From positions 47,305,897-47,369,896 of the forward strand of contig NC_073696.1 in NCBI RefSeq assembly GCF_029784165.1: a stretch of DNA of 64,000 nucleotides. The letters are read 5' to 3'. Source of the stretch: Wyeomyia smithii. Lineage: Eukaryota; Arthropoda; Insecta; Diptera; Culicidae. The first letter of the stretch is position 1, and every line of letters begins with the position of its first letter. The translations under genes and the position numbers were made by a program. Below the pieces are notes generated by a model that did not search any database, was not told the DNA's origin, and worked only from the letters and a program-made list of their open reading frames with translations. Below, piece after piece: positions 12,531 to 24,175 of the stretch.

Positions 12531-13073
12531 TAGTTCAACTCATCGACATCGAAGATTTCGGTTTTGAGTCCCGTCTGGATGGGGTATAATTGCTTATTAA
12601 GCCTAAGTCACACCTTTAGTTCCCATTCGTTTTTCGCAAACTCGTAAGATTACACAAATTACTTGCTTTATCATAACCATTTTATTATACAATCAAGAGA
12701 CTTTACGATACGTCTATAGTTTAAAAATAATTCGTAAGTTATCGAATATAATCAAAGTTTATTAAAAAGATACCGAGGCGAAATCTGAAATTTCTCTCCT
12801 GAAGTCCTGAGAGATAATAAACAGAGGTGAACTTTCTTACCCGAAACGACATTACGCACAACAGAGCTCGCTACAGTGCTTTTACTACGAAAGACTACGA
12901 AGGTTTTGAAATTTGTGTGATTTAAGCATGAGAAAAAGAAAGAAGGAAATATTTTTGCTTTTGTCACTCACATTTTGAAAATCGCATATGTGAGTTCGTG
13001 GTAGGTGCGAACAGCCTTTAATATCTCTTTTAGCTTCGTAGTTACGAATATCAAATATCAAATAATATCAAAT
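12531..13073. other. Intron, nothing recognised
   Basis: AT-rich intronic DNA between the hAT-like element and the direct repeat pair. I see no gene or repeat in it. Confidence 0.4.
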
Positions 13074-14060
13074 AAAAGTAACATGCTCCGCGCTGCCTGG
13101 AAGTTGACTCGTATGCAGCACTCGTTTCTCAATGTCGCGTACCTCTAACACCTATACTCCACTCGCTGTTGTGTGACAAACTAGACTGAAGCTGAATTTT
13201 CTACACGCAGTCTTTTGTATCGAGTTCAGCGTAGATTTTTACTATTAGGGCGTCGCCACACATAGCTTAGAGAAAGAGGAACAAACCAAAACACCTTCGA
13301 TACTACTGAGTGATTTTCATAAGCATCAAAAGAAAGTTTTTGCTCTCCCGATGCGAAAATCACTCTGGTTCTTAGGTTAACTAATTTTCGTTACTAATAT
13401 TTGACTGATAACGGTGTTCAAGTGGGCACAAAGAAACAATTACACCGGAAAATCACTCAATTTAGCAGTGAAAATTCTTGAAATGAGGGTTATATCTTGC
13501 TGTGATAAACTATGCACAGGCAACACTACCGTTTATCTTTGGTGCACCCTGGTCGTTATTGTAAAAATGATTATTGAGAAATAGATGAACATTTAACACT
13601 AGGAGTAGTTGTGAAAATTCTCATAACTCTTATCTTCAAGCATTTATAGTTCTAAAAAGAACCGATTCCATAATCTTCAGCTGGAAATGTGTGCTATAGA
13701 ACGCTGATGATCTCACAACCACCGGTAGTATTGAATATTTTATTGGCCGCGCATAAAATTTGCTCTCCGCTGTGCCATCTAGTAGCTGTGTCAGCAAAAT
13801 ATCCTGCAGCGTACGATGGTGCTGCCGTATGCAAAATAAAGGTAACATGCTCCGCACTGCCTGGAAGTTGACTCGTATGCAGCTCTCGTTTTCAAATGTC
13901 GCGTACCTCTACAAGCTATACTCTACTCGCTGTTGTGTGACAAACTAGACTGATGCTGAATTTTCTACACGCAGTCTTTTGTATCGAGTTCAGCGTAGAT
14001 TTTTACTATTAGGGCGTCGCCACACAGCTTTGAGAAAGAGGAACAAACCAAAACACTTTG
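13074..14060. repeat. Pair of ~220-bp direct repeats, 764-bp period
   Basis: Copy 1 (13074-13293) and copy 2 (13838-14060) share the run GTAACATGCTCCGC through GGAACAAACCAAAACACTT with about 92-95% identity by eye. The 544 bp between them are not repeated a second time. This could be a segmental tandem duplication of a 764-bp unit with a truncated second copy, or a pair of old terminal repeats. I see no reverse transcriptase, primer site or TG..CA boundary supporting an LTR element. Confidence 0.7.
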
Positions 14061-14398
14061 TTCAGTCACAATATGTAGGCAGTGGAATTTATTTCGTCCA
14101 TGTTATTGTTATCTGTGCTCGGGAAGTAAGCCAATAACGAGATAAATGTATGGGAAAGCTTGACCTTGGAACATTTCACCTTTTTCCACCATTAAGCAGT
14201 AAAACAACAATGTTCAACATTATATCAAAAAATTGTTACACATTTTATCTATCCACCGACATATAAATGACTAAGATGCATTAAGTCGTTCGCTTGCTAT
14301 AATCGTTTGAAATCTGACGCAACATTTGCCAGTTTCATTTTCAATTTCACAAAGTGAAATCTAATATAGAAAACAAAGACGTAGTCCTACGTCAATAT

Positions 14399-16160
14399 AA
14401 ACTTCCACTTTGTTGTTTTGAACGAAGTTGTAGCACATTTAAAAAAAACTTTGTTGAAGACACCATACTTCTATCTACCTATTTAAATGAACTTTTGTGG
14501 TTTTGTATAGATTACCTCTAGAAATCAATTGTTTTAAATTTAACTTTTTAGAGTGATTTTCTACAATTTTTCAATGTTCTACAATATTGTTTGCTATAAC
14601 AAAACAAACAATTTCTTGGAAGGAAGTTTATTTTTATCTTACATATTTATCTGATTACACTGGTTGACTAAATGAAAAAAAAGAGCATTTCGGAAGCTCA
14701 AACCGGAAAAAATGATAGATTATAACTAATCAACCATTTCTATAAATTTCAGAGCAATAGGGGGAATAGGGGCATAATGAGCACCCTAACTTGGTTGCTG
14801 ATTTAAACATGGGAAACGACAAAAATTTTAAGCTGTTTTCAGTGCAAAACTTGAAGTAAATATCTATAATTAAAGGTACACTATTCACAAATTGAAAAGT
14901 TTCATCGTATAATGGTTAAAAACACAAATTAGATTCATGCATCAAAAACTAGCAATCAGTCGATGTGTGGGGCACAATGAGCACCCCACTAGGGCATAAT
15001 GAGCACCCACGGGGTATAATGAGCACTCTTATAGAACATATCTTGAAACTGTGTAGAAGTACAACTAATGGGCCAACGTTTGTCGCGAGATGTCGTGATA
15101 CTTGGCGGCTTGTTTCATGAGTGTCCCGTCGCGCTTTATGGTGGCCAATTCTGCCTGCAGTCCCTTTTTCTGACCGATTCGGTCTCAAAGATTTTCTAAT
15201 ATATGTTCGCACCATCACTGTAAACAATACTGACTATGGAAACAGACAAATTTACAAGTCTACTGAGATAAATTTCAGGTAAGTTTATGTGACAAGGCGT
15301 GCTCATTTCACCCCATCTAAAGGTGACCATTTCGCCCCTATCGAATTAGTTAAAATTAACATGAGATTTAAGCACTAATTAGGCTGATACAAATTTTGAA
15401 TAGTTTTTATGTCTACGGTTATCAAAGTTAGCTAAGGGGAGAGCAAAAAATAAATAACACTGAGAAGAAAAAAAAGGAATAGCTTTCATAAAAAATTGTG
15501 TGCAAGTTACGACGCTTGTAACTTGCATGCAAAAGTGTGTTGAAAAATATTACATTATTATCATTATTAATCATTTGGCTTGCCTTTTGATGACACTTTC
15601 ACTGTCACTGGACTTGTTTGTTGCTAAATTAAGCATATACGCTGTCAAAAAGTCGATAATATTAACAAAACGGCTTGAATTTTTTGTCTCCCCTTCCAAT
15701 TTTTATTTAGAGGGGGGGGGGGACATATGAAAGGGACACAATGAAAATGAAATTAGTGTCGGCCTTATTAGAAATTTTTATTAGAATAATGCACAGATAC
15801 AGAGAAAATGCAAAAGACAGCGAGAAACAAATGCTATATCTGGCTTGAATGATGTTTACTTATATTTTAATATAGAAATGAATTTGTCTGCAGATATTTG
15901 CAGATTTTGTGGATATTTATTAGTAAATAAGTGCATTGTTTCAATAAAAATCGTCAATAATCAAAGAAATATGAAAAATAAAAATAAACTTTCTTTGATA
16001 AAATTGTTGAACATTCAAAAATTGTTGTAAATCGCTATCTAGGGAAAACTCCACGAAATTTCATTTCAATAGGCAGATAGGAGTGTGGTGTCTTTGACAA
16101 AATTGTTTTTTTTTTATAGAATGGGCTCCAACTTTGCCGAACAAAGTGAATTTTTACATG
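14399..16160. mobile_element. Foldback-type element with ~120-bp imperfect inverted arms
   Basis: The left arm (about 14399-14520, containing CTTTGTTGAAGACACCATAC) is the imperfect reverse complement of the right arm (about 16030-16160, containing GTGTGGTGTCTTTGACAAAA). The core ACTTTGTyGAAGACACCA also occurs in the unrelated foldback at 50501-52140, so both belong to one broad family. The internal 1.5 kb has no transposase and includes a separate MITE. Confidence 0.55.
14769..15338. mobile_element. MITE with GGGGCATAATGAGCACCC repeats, TA TSD
   Basis: The left end GGGGCATAATGAGCACCC has an inverted, diverged partner at 15319-15338, and TA flanks both ends (14767-14768, 15339-15340). Further copies of GGGCATAATGAGCACCC lie at about 14970-15030 in direct orientation, and a GTGCTCATTTCACCCC copy lies near the right end. 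No coding sequence. Confidence 0.6.
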
Positions 16161-16199
16161 CAAAAATGAAAAATGTTATTTTTGTTTCTCAATTTTAGG

Positions 16200-16919
16200 T
16201 GGATTAATCACACAATTGCAGCTTCTATGAAATAATAATTAATGGATAAACTTTACTGGAGGCACTACGGCTCTGAGTAATTTCGATCACGTTTTTGCAG
16301 CTTTGGAAACAGTTTGCGGCTGTGGTGTAAGCAGCAAAAGAGTTAATTTTTTCTGCGAGCGTCAGAAACATAGCACAAAGAAGAATAAAGACTAGTGGTG
16401 TGAAAAATTGCTACACACAGCGCTCATGCCAAAGAAGAAGTGCGCGGTGAATATTAACTCCGCTTTTTCCACATATTGCAGAGAATAACAAACCTGAAAA
16501 TAATATTATATCATGTTGTGTTTCAGTTTTGGATCAATAATTAAATTTCCGATTCCTCAAAATACCCCCGTTTGCTAATCTTAGTGCTCTGTAGAGCCTG
16601 GACATACACTGAATAATCATTTCAGCACTCCAATTGATTTAACGGAAAATTCACTTCTCTAAAACGTATGTTCAGACTACCGCATCTGTTTCCAGTCCGA
16701 GGTATTCAATTTAGTTTCGATTTTTGTCACTTTTTGCCCACAGTGCGTAGGTTTGTGTGTGTTCATTCTAAAAAAATGCTTTCATTTAAACAGTTACTTC
16801 GCAAGACTTTCACAATTAATAGAGATACTTTTTGAGTGTAACTCGCTACTTTTTATATATTGGACATGACGCAGAAAAGTTACAAGACCGCAAGAAGATT
16901 ATTCAGTATCGTTTTAACT
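16200..16919. other. Intron, nothing recognised
   Basis: Noncoding intronic DNA. Several short open frames here have no recognisable composition or motif. Confidence 0.4.
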
Positions 16920-17280
16920 GCCGCCCTGGCCGAAGACCGCAACATGTTAGGAAGTAAGATTGGCGGGGTAAAATGAAGTCAGAATAAGAAAAATTACGAG
17001 CACAGTACCGCCACGTAGCGGTAGCATTCCGCACTAAAGCATCCAACAAGCAGAAACAATTGACCTTTTAAACAAGTTTACTGAAAACCGCTACATTCTA
17101 AAAGGTCGAATCATGAGATAAGTTAAGGTCAATATACGACGAGTTTCGTGCTCACTAACACTGCGTAGCGGTGGAATTTCACATTGAACTGTCTGCCATC
17201 CAGAAGCTTTTGACCTTCCAAACAAGTTGGCTGTAGACTGCAACATTCTAGGTCGTTCAGGTGATGCCAAACTAGCAATA
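16920..17280. repeat. Diverged ~150-170-bp tandem repeat, about 2.5 copies
   Basis: The words GACCTTyyAAACAAGTTkrCTG then GACCGCAACATkyTAGG recur in the same order. A partial unit lies at about 16920-16960, a unit at about 17063-17105, and another at about 17212-17260. Between them GTAGCGGTrG and TTyCrCATT are also shared. This is a decayed minisatellite or tandem duplication without coding potential. Confidence 0.55.
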
Positions 17281-19695
17281 AACTGGGTTTAGAAGGTGAA
17301 TGACTCCTATGTTAAAACCTCAATAAAATTAATACAACAACAAAAAATGAGTGTGGCAATATTTAGTGAAGCATTTCCAAACTTATGGCGAAAGTGTATA
17401 TACTGCTAATAGAGGTTATATCCAAAGTATGTTCAGTTCAAAAAAATGCTCAAAAGGTTTACAAATCTTCCGTAAAATTATCGTATTAATCATGCTGACG
17501 TATCTCAGATACCCTCTACTTAGATTTTTCACAGTTGAGAAAAAAATCTTAAAATCAGCGGGATGTTGAAACAGAAGAATCGAAACAAGAATACCTGGGA
17601 CTAGTAGACCATTCCATCTCAAAATATAAAAGAGTCGAGTGCTATTTTATGACTAGAAATAAAAAAAAACAGGGCACTAGGAAAATACTGAAATCGTGAT
17701 TAACATAACACAGACTGACAGTTTTGTATTGTATTTTGTATTTAGATATTTTTTGGGTTGTAATTGCGTGCTTGTCCTTTATCTTTCCTATTTTTTAAGC
17801 TCTCTGGCGGATTTCACGTAAGCTCAACTGAGAGACAGACAGCACCCTCTCAGAATTTAATCGAGGCCTGTAGGAGTGTGTAGGGCCTACTAAAGAAAAG
17901 TTTTTAAACTTCTGTTATTATTCGACAAAACTCAATATAATGACAAGAGTTAGAGAAACGTTGTTAAACAAAAACTTGTTTATCCCCTTTTTCAGAAATT
18001 GATAGAATTAACCACAAGAGAAAAGTTGGTTTTATGAAACTGTAACGGTAACATTCCTCCATAATTATCATGGTGGATTTAGATTGCTTCACTATGATCA
18101 TTCACTGTCTTCACTATGTTTAGTATTGTGCACAGAAATTGTCGTATTGAAGCAATTTTTTCAATTTCTGGCATCAAAAAGTAAATAATCAAAATGCCAG
18201 TATGAGGTAGTAAGCATAACGACGGTTTTGTGTAACAGCTTTGCAAAAGTAAAAAGGGCCTAAAGTTTGAGGATAAAGCAAAAATACTTCCCTGCGGAGA
18301 GAAATCAATTTTTTTTTGCCTCACTAAAAACATCAAACACCCATTTCGCATCAAACACCCAGCAGAATAGGTCGGGGTACAACCAAACCGAACCAAGCGC
18401 CATATCTTACATCAAACTGATGAACTCATTTGAGCAGATCTTAGCGGTGCTAAAAAATATATTCTCTGTGCGCAAAAAAAAACTGCTGCCAACCAGAGTG
18501 AACTATGAACCAAGACAATGGCATCGCAAGTGAGTGGCTGTTTTAGCTTGAAAAGCTGATTTTCCGGTTTATTCGGATTTTTCGCAGCATTTTCTGCTTA
18601 GGAGAGTTCGTGGGAACAATTGTCGGCACTAAGCAGAAGAATTTTTCGTGGTATCGAAAACCTTTTTGATGATGTCCCTGTTTTTAAAGTCCTGCTTATT
18701 TTAAATATGAACATACGGTGCGTGGGTGCAATGAACACTGGAAGATTAAGCTTAAGTAAATGTACTATGTTGTTTGTTGAAGTAATCGTGGATATCCGCC
18801 AAGCAGAGAAAGGTAACATAGAATCGTCACACATTGTTGACAGATGATTTAACAATACCGCACTGGAACCAATTTTTTGAGATTCTTGTTTGACCATTAT
18901 TATTTCAATAATATATGAATTGTGTATTTAAAATAATTTGTTTTTTTTTTCTTAAACTATTTCAGGCCAGGTGTTTTATACAGTGTTTTTTTTTTCACTA
19001 AAAAATTGCTTTCCTATAACACTACAACTATTATTCAATCAGTGGTTGCGTTTTTATTTGTTGATAATTTAAATAAAAACGATCAAAGTTTTTCCCCACT
19101 TTTTCATGTTTTCGCGATAAATCTCTGACCATTAAACTTTCTCAAGGGCTGCTAGAAAAACGTGACGGTAAACTTGCTCCATTCTGCACCGCCGAACAAC
19201 AAAGTAGAACGGAGGAAACGGGAAACATCCATACCAATATCATGCAAATTGCACAGATTCCTCACACATAGCTGAAGCATGTATAGTGTTTGTGCTGACT
19301 ACAGACTATGAGTTCGCGAAGACCGTAAATCACGGCCCTGCTCGCCTCATGCTTATCAGTGTGAAAATCAGGATCGAATGAGGTATTTCCCATCAAACCC
19401 CTATTCGGTCGTTAAAGGCAGGACGCATTAATGATGGGGAGAGCGCGTATTCACCCGTTAGTGGAATAACGCGCAAATTTCCACAGAGAACATCGTCATA
19501 GACAAGCAGGTAATTTCCTCGGAATATCTCTTCACTAGCGTTATGTAAAATAGAAGTGAGATATCGGTTTATCTATGACCTGCTCCGGCTATGGATGAAG
19601 CAAAGGAGCGCTGCTAAACAGTACTTGGTTCTTCCACTCCGTTGGAATGAAATGAATGGGTATGCTCGGGAGATTGTATTACATCATTATCTTAC
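17281..19695. other. Intron adjoining the C-lobe exon, nothing recognised
   Basis: Noncoding DNA upstream (plus sense) of the exon at 19696. It has T-rich runs and short random open frames. No transposon signature was seen. Confidence 0.4.
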
Positions 19696-20052
19696 CTCAT
19701 CAGCAGGATCGTAGTATTGCTCAAGGTACGGATGCGCTAACGCTTCTTCGACCGAGATTCGGTTGTGTGGGTTGAACGTGAGCATCTTACCGAGCAGGTC
19801 GAGCGCGTTGGGATCCGCGTTCGGGAACAACCGGGACCACGGTACCTTTGGTTTGTACGGCAGCGACTGTAAATAGCTGCGAGCTTTCTCATTAATTATA
19901 CACTCCAGATCCTCCTGGGAAGGTGAACCGAGCACACCGAGAATGTGATTAAGCTGGTCCAGGTAGTGTTTGCCGGGGAAGATTGGCCGATTGCTGAGCA
20001 TCTCTGCCAGGATACAACCAACCGACCAGATGTCGATGGATTTGGTGTAGCC
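19696..20052 (-). CDS. rl: rolled/ERK exon: C-lobe and MAPK insert
   Basis: The 357-nt exon encodes 119 residues, from GYTKSIDIWSVGCILAEML to YLEQYYDPADE. It includes alpha-F with the conserved aspartate (DIWSVG), the MAPK insert (about SPSQEDLECIINEKARSYL), alpha-H/I and the start of the C-terminal extension. The acceptor is CATTCAG|GGC and the donor GAG|gtaag at 19695. A reader taking the open frame through the donor would add two intron-encoded residues (VR). The splice is needed to continue into the PVAEEPF sequence 11.8 kb away. Confidence 0.96.
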
Positions 20053-20119
20053 CTGAATGTGACGAAAGGAAAATTAGGTGTAAATGCAGTTATTATACTG
20101 AAAAGATAGAATTATGTAC

Positions 20120-20236
20120 CTTTGAGTTAAGCATGATTTCCGGCGCCCGATACCACCTAGTGGCAACGTACTCCGTCAGAAAGCCGGTGTGGTCATGTTC
20201 CGGATCGGCGACCCGTGCCAGACCAAAGTCACAAAT
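20120..20236 (-). CDS. rl: rolled/ERK exon: DFG, TEY activation lip, APE
   Basis: The 117-nt exon, phase 0, encodes 39 residues starting ICDFGLARVADPEHDHTGFL and ending RAPEIMLNSK. It carries the Mg-binding DFG, the MEK-phosphorylated TEY motif that defines ERK (p38 has TGY, JNK TPY), the P+1 region VATRWYRAPE and the end of subdomain VIII. The acceptor is CTTCACAG and the donor AAG|gtacat. The next intron is only 67 bp, close to the minimum for insects. Confidence 0.97.
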
Positions 20237-20406
20237 CTGTGAAGAAACGATAAAGTCATATCGAATTAGGCATCGGTGGAAATAAAATGACTTCCAAGAA
20301 TATAAGAATATAGTGATAAAGCCTTATCTCTAACAATAAATGACTCAAACACTTCAACGCAATTGGTGTTTATTTACTCAACAAATAGCACCTGCAATGA
20401 ACTCAC

Positions 20407-20541
20407 CTTTAGATCACAAGTTGTGTTCAGCAGCAAATTACTCGGTTTCAGATCGCGATGCAGAACATTAGCCGAGTGGATGTACTTGAGACCACGCAGA
20501 ATTTGGTACAGAAAATAACAGATATGGTCGTTACTTAGTCT
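20407..20541 (-). CDS. rl: rolled/ERK exon: catalytic loop HRDLKPSN
   Basis: The 135-nt exon, phase 0 at both ends, encodes 45 residues from RLSNDHICYF to LLNTTCDLK. It contains alpha-E and the catalytic loop HRDLKPSNLL, with the base aspartate, the lysine and the Mg-binding asparagine all present. The acceptor is CATTTCAG|AGA and the donor AAG|gtgagt. It is preceded by a 1.2 kb intron and followed by a 170-bp intron. The kinase core is intact, so nothing suggests a pseudogene. Confidence 0.97.
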
Positions 20542-21721
20542 CTGAAATGGGATGGTAGAAATTAACATTAATTAGAGTAGAGAAAGCATTGCGGGGAAAG
20601 TCGAATTATTAACGCTATTAGGAGATGTGCCATTAGAGCTACACCGTTGGTCTTGCTTCCATTACGGGAGCACGACATGAGAAATTCACTGGTATACCTT
20701 TAATGTATACACAAGATAGGCGTTCCGAAAAAAGACACTGTTGAGATTATGCATCTTCGGTTTTGGAGCATTTGAAGTAATTATAAGAGAAATGGTTCTA
20801 GATAGTCAACATTTGTAACCAAACATTTCCGTGTGCGAATTTTCCGAATCAGATCTGTACGATGTGGAAAAAAGTTTGTAAACAGGATTTGTTTTAAATA
20901 TTCTGTAACATAGTAACTGAACATCAGGAGTAACCACCGGCTAATTAATGATATTTAGGCTTGTTTGTAGATTATTATAGTCTGTCTCCTCCACGAGGCT
21001 TGGTCTGTCCAGTCAAAATTATTTCTTTCGTTCGCAAACGTAACGAATGACTGTGACGGAGAGGGAGGTTTCAGAACCAAGCGTCACAAACTGTGATTGG
21101 AGATAACAGTAAGCATATATTGACTTGAACATCATTTTAAATCTGACTTTGGTTTCGTGATAGCGATTTCTCAAACACGCATATCATGTGATAATTTACT
21201 AAAGCAAACATTTTACAAATCTATAATTGAAGTAATGTTTTTTTAGGGAATACTACTATAGCGAAATCGATCCGACGCTAATCGCTGCACCCAGTCGTCG
21301 TTGATGCTGCTCAGAAACTGTTCACGTAGTTCCCTACGCAAGGCCGGCTTGAGTGGCATCGCATTGTTTTCGTTTCATTTTCTTTCCTCCCCCTGTGAAC
21401 AAGCTATGAATTATTCAAAGAAACGAGAGCTGGAAGTTGTTTAAGTTTCAAGAGCAACACGAGCTCGTAGAACTTTCATCCGGTGGCTACTGTTTGTGAC
21501 TGAGGTGTACCGAGCATTCCAGCAGTTCGCTTTGAGCGCCTACCGATTGGCAAGTTGAAAAACTGAGCAGGCACAACAGCACAAGTGGTTTGGGGTGGTG
21601 ATTGGCACCTGATGTTGTCGATTCGCAACAAGGATCCCTACTTCGGGTGCTGTGCCGTGACGAATGGTAAATGGAACTGTAGAGATGATAACACGAGCTG
21701 AAAAGACCGGCCCATACGTAC
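20542..21721. other. 1.2 kb intron of the kinase gene
   Basis: Intron between the hinge exon and the catalytic-loop exon, with donor gtacgt at 21721 and acceptor TTTCAG at 20542-20544. I see no inserted element in it. Confidence 0.8.
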
Positions 21722-21832
21722 CTGTGTTTTCAATAGTTTGTATAGATCAGTCTCCATTAAGCATTGAACAATATATACATCTTTCATCTGTTCTATACTA
21801 GGCACCCGTAGGATATCTCTAATGTCTATGAT
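21722..21832 (-). CDS. rl: rolled/ERK exon: beta-4/beta-5 and hinge
   Basis: The 111-nt exon, phase 0 at both ends, encodes 37 residues beginning IIDIRDILRV and ending METDLYKLLKTQ. It covers beta-4, beta-5 with the ERK-type glutamine gatekeeper (VYIVQ), the hinge (MET) and the start of alpha-D. The acceptor is TTTTCAG and the donor CAG|gtacgt. It joins in frame to HEN of the upstream exon, giving the HENIIDIRDI junction typical of ERK. The residue pair LMETDLYKLLKTQ is characteristic of ERK1/2 and rolled. Confidence 0.96.
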
Positions 21833-22110
21833 CTGAAAAGAAAAAACAAACGCATTATGAAGTGAAAATATTGTGCTTTGCAATTGGTACAGCTAAATAG
21901 TAGAAAATGTTCTGTGAAAGTAGTAAGACGAATTGTTATGACTGTAAATCGCATATGATTTATCACATTGAACTAAATCTTAATTGTTACGAAGGCCGAA
22001 CACAACCGTTCGGGTCAGCAGTAAGACGTTAAGTGCCAAGTTTTCCAAGTTAATTAATACTTGATCCTTTCGCCAGGAATAGGAACAATAAATACGTACA
22101 TTATACACTA

Positions 22111-22439
22111 AGGTCGTTTTTTACGCGGGGGATGCGTTCCAAATTTGTATGGGCTCGCGTAAAAAACGACTTTTTTGAGTTGCAAATATAACAGAGAAAA
22201 CCGTCCTAAAACGTTAAAACCTTGTTTGAATATGATAGTGGCCAATCTAGAGACCAAAATTCATTATTTTAAATTTTGAGTATTTACACCAAAAATTGTG
22301 AATTTTTTTGAAAACTGATATAAGATCACTCGTGGCCTAAAACGGAAAACGTGATTGAAATGAGGTCGATATCTTGTACCGTTTTTGAGTAATGGAGGAA
22401 AGCAACCCGCGTAAAAGAAAACCGCGTAAAAAGCGACCT
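22111..22439. mobile_element. MITE, 329 bp, AGGTCGTTTTTTACGCGG termini, TA TSD
   Basis: The left end AGGTCGTTTTTTACGCGG and the complement of AGGTCGCTTTTTACGCGG at the right are inverted. TA flanks both sides (22109-22110, 22440-22441). Subterminal GCGTAAAA repeats occur at both ends. It has no open frame and is a typical Tc1/mariner-mobilised MITE. Confidence 0.85.
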
Positions 22440-22967
22440 TACTGTATTGTCTTAGAAGAGCGGTGCATTTTGACGCAGAAGCAGCTCTTTGTGGCTATTA
22501 AATACCAACACAAATCTGTTATAAAAATAGATGCCTGGAATAGAACAATTTTGAAATTATAGAATGCATGATTTGTGATGCGAGGTGAAGAGCGATGTAT
22601 CATTTAGAATAAACTGCTCAAAACAACGCCTCATTTTTTCTTTAGGGTCAACTTCGCAATCTTATTAAAACAAGGATGCAAACGTTGATTTGACTTCAAG
22701 ATATCGTGTATCTAACGGTACACAGCAAGTCAAATCGTGTCAATTGCTAGGAAAATCCATCAAGATATTTTAAGAGTTCAATAATGTTATCAGTTTTCTT
22801 TCATTGTTTTGGTGAGAGAAAGAAAGGGAAAGGTTAGAACGACTATTATGTGTCAGGTTTCTGCTCCGTACCTACGCAGACCTAATCATATGATTAAGTG
22901 ACTTTACTCGAAAACACTTCGTACTATAAATTTTCCCGTTCGCTGGAGCGGAAGAAGAGCAGCTTTG

Positions 22968-24175
22968 ACATCCCTTTCTCGCTGATTGTCAGCCACAGCA
23001 GCACCTTCTAGGAGAATTTGGTGAAAGAAACTTCATCTTGGTTCTTACTTCCTTCGTGGGGGAAGTAAAATACACAGTGCCCTGCCAGTTGTTGCCATCC
23101 AGGGTGAGATAGGTCTTGTCGTCCATCACCACCCGCCACGTCGTGATTTGCCGGGAAAATCGACTTGACCATCTTATTCGTGCGCTGCTGCTGCAGCGTT
23201 GCCTGCAGCTCCGAGACTAGTGAACGGGACTGTTTCCTGACATGTATGTTTATGTTCGCCAGGCACTTTTTATCGTTTGGCCGGTTGTACTGACCTCCCG
23301 GTCAAACCACTTTTCCCTCAGTCTTCCTCTTCAGCACCCTTTGGAGCTTCTTCTGGGTCGTCTGCCGTCCAGAACCGGGCTTTCTTTCAATACTCTGATT
23401 TTTGTCCAATAGTGCCAAGATTAGCGATGGGAAAAAATCACCTCTAGCGATTTTGAATACATATAAAGGAAGCCTAAGATGCGTTGAGACCGTCGTCAGT
23501 ATGCGAATGACAAAGTATCGGTGTTGGTTCACTCTCTTTGCTTTCCTTTTTACGATATATTGCTTGTCGTTAGCGTACACCACAACATATGGTTCTCAAT
23601 GTGCACAACTCGGTATATGAAGTTATTCGTCTCTGTTACACAGAGCGATCAGATCTTGTTATGTTATTACCCATGAATAAGATTTTTGTCAGAAAAAGAA
23701 AATGAAAAAGAAAAGAAAATGACAATGTATGCTCTCCTACTCTCGCTCAAGTCAACCGCTGCCGAAGTAGTCCCTTCCCCCACACTTCCTTCTCACCGCA
23801 CAACACCTCTGCTGCTGCTCAGGCGACATGATATTCTTCTGCTGCTATTCTTTGTTTCCCTAACGACCGGCATATGGAGAGACAAACGCAACGAGCGAAT
23901 CGCTTCTCAGAGCAGATATAGTCTAGTCATGTGTTTATTTTCTCCCAGAAACCTACGCACCATATCATCATTTCGTTATGTGTTGAGAGGATTCAAGTTT
24001 AGTCGCGGTCTGTAACACTTCATGATGTGTACATGTGGAGATTAAACGATGATTGCATCATATTCGTTTCGTTTCCATCACTGGCCAAGATGTTGTAGAT
24101 GCCGGAACGAGCGTGTCCGGTGTCCACGAACTGCCGCACAATGTCCATTTTCGACGCGACGTGGTACCATTCTTC
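22968..24175 (-). pseudogene. Dead Tc1/mariner transposase in two pieces
   Basis: On the minus strand, 24175-24060 reads KMDIVRQFVDTGHARSGIYN, a mariner-type N-terminal helix-turn-helix. From 23440 to 22968 the frame reads DKNQSIERKPGSGRQTT and then, with stops and shifts, the region around the first catalytic motif up to KVLLWLTISEKG. About 600 bp (about 23450-24055) separate the two parts and show no transposase homology, suggesting an insertion. The C-terminal half with the rest of the catalytic triad is missing. This element is not functional. The clade is uncertain, within the mosquito DDxD mariners. Confidence 0.7.

Noticed and set aside
13074..14060. Pair of LTRs of a small retrotransposon
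   Set aside because: No TG..CA ends, primer site, polypurine tract or coding sequence between the repeats.
23686..24015. 109-codon plus-strand frame, lysine-rich then leucine-rich
   Set aside because: Low-complexity start, no homology I recognise, and it lies in the insertion within a dead mariner.
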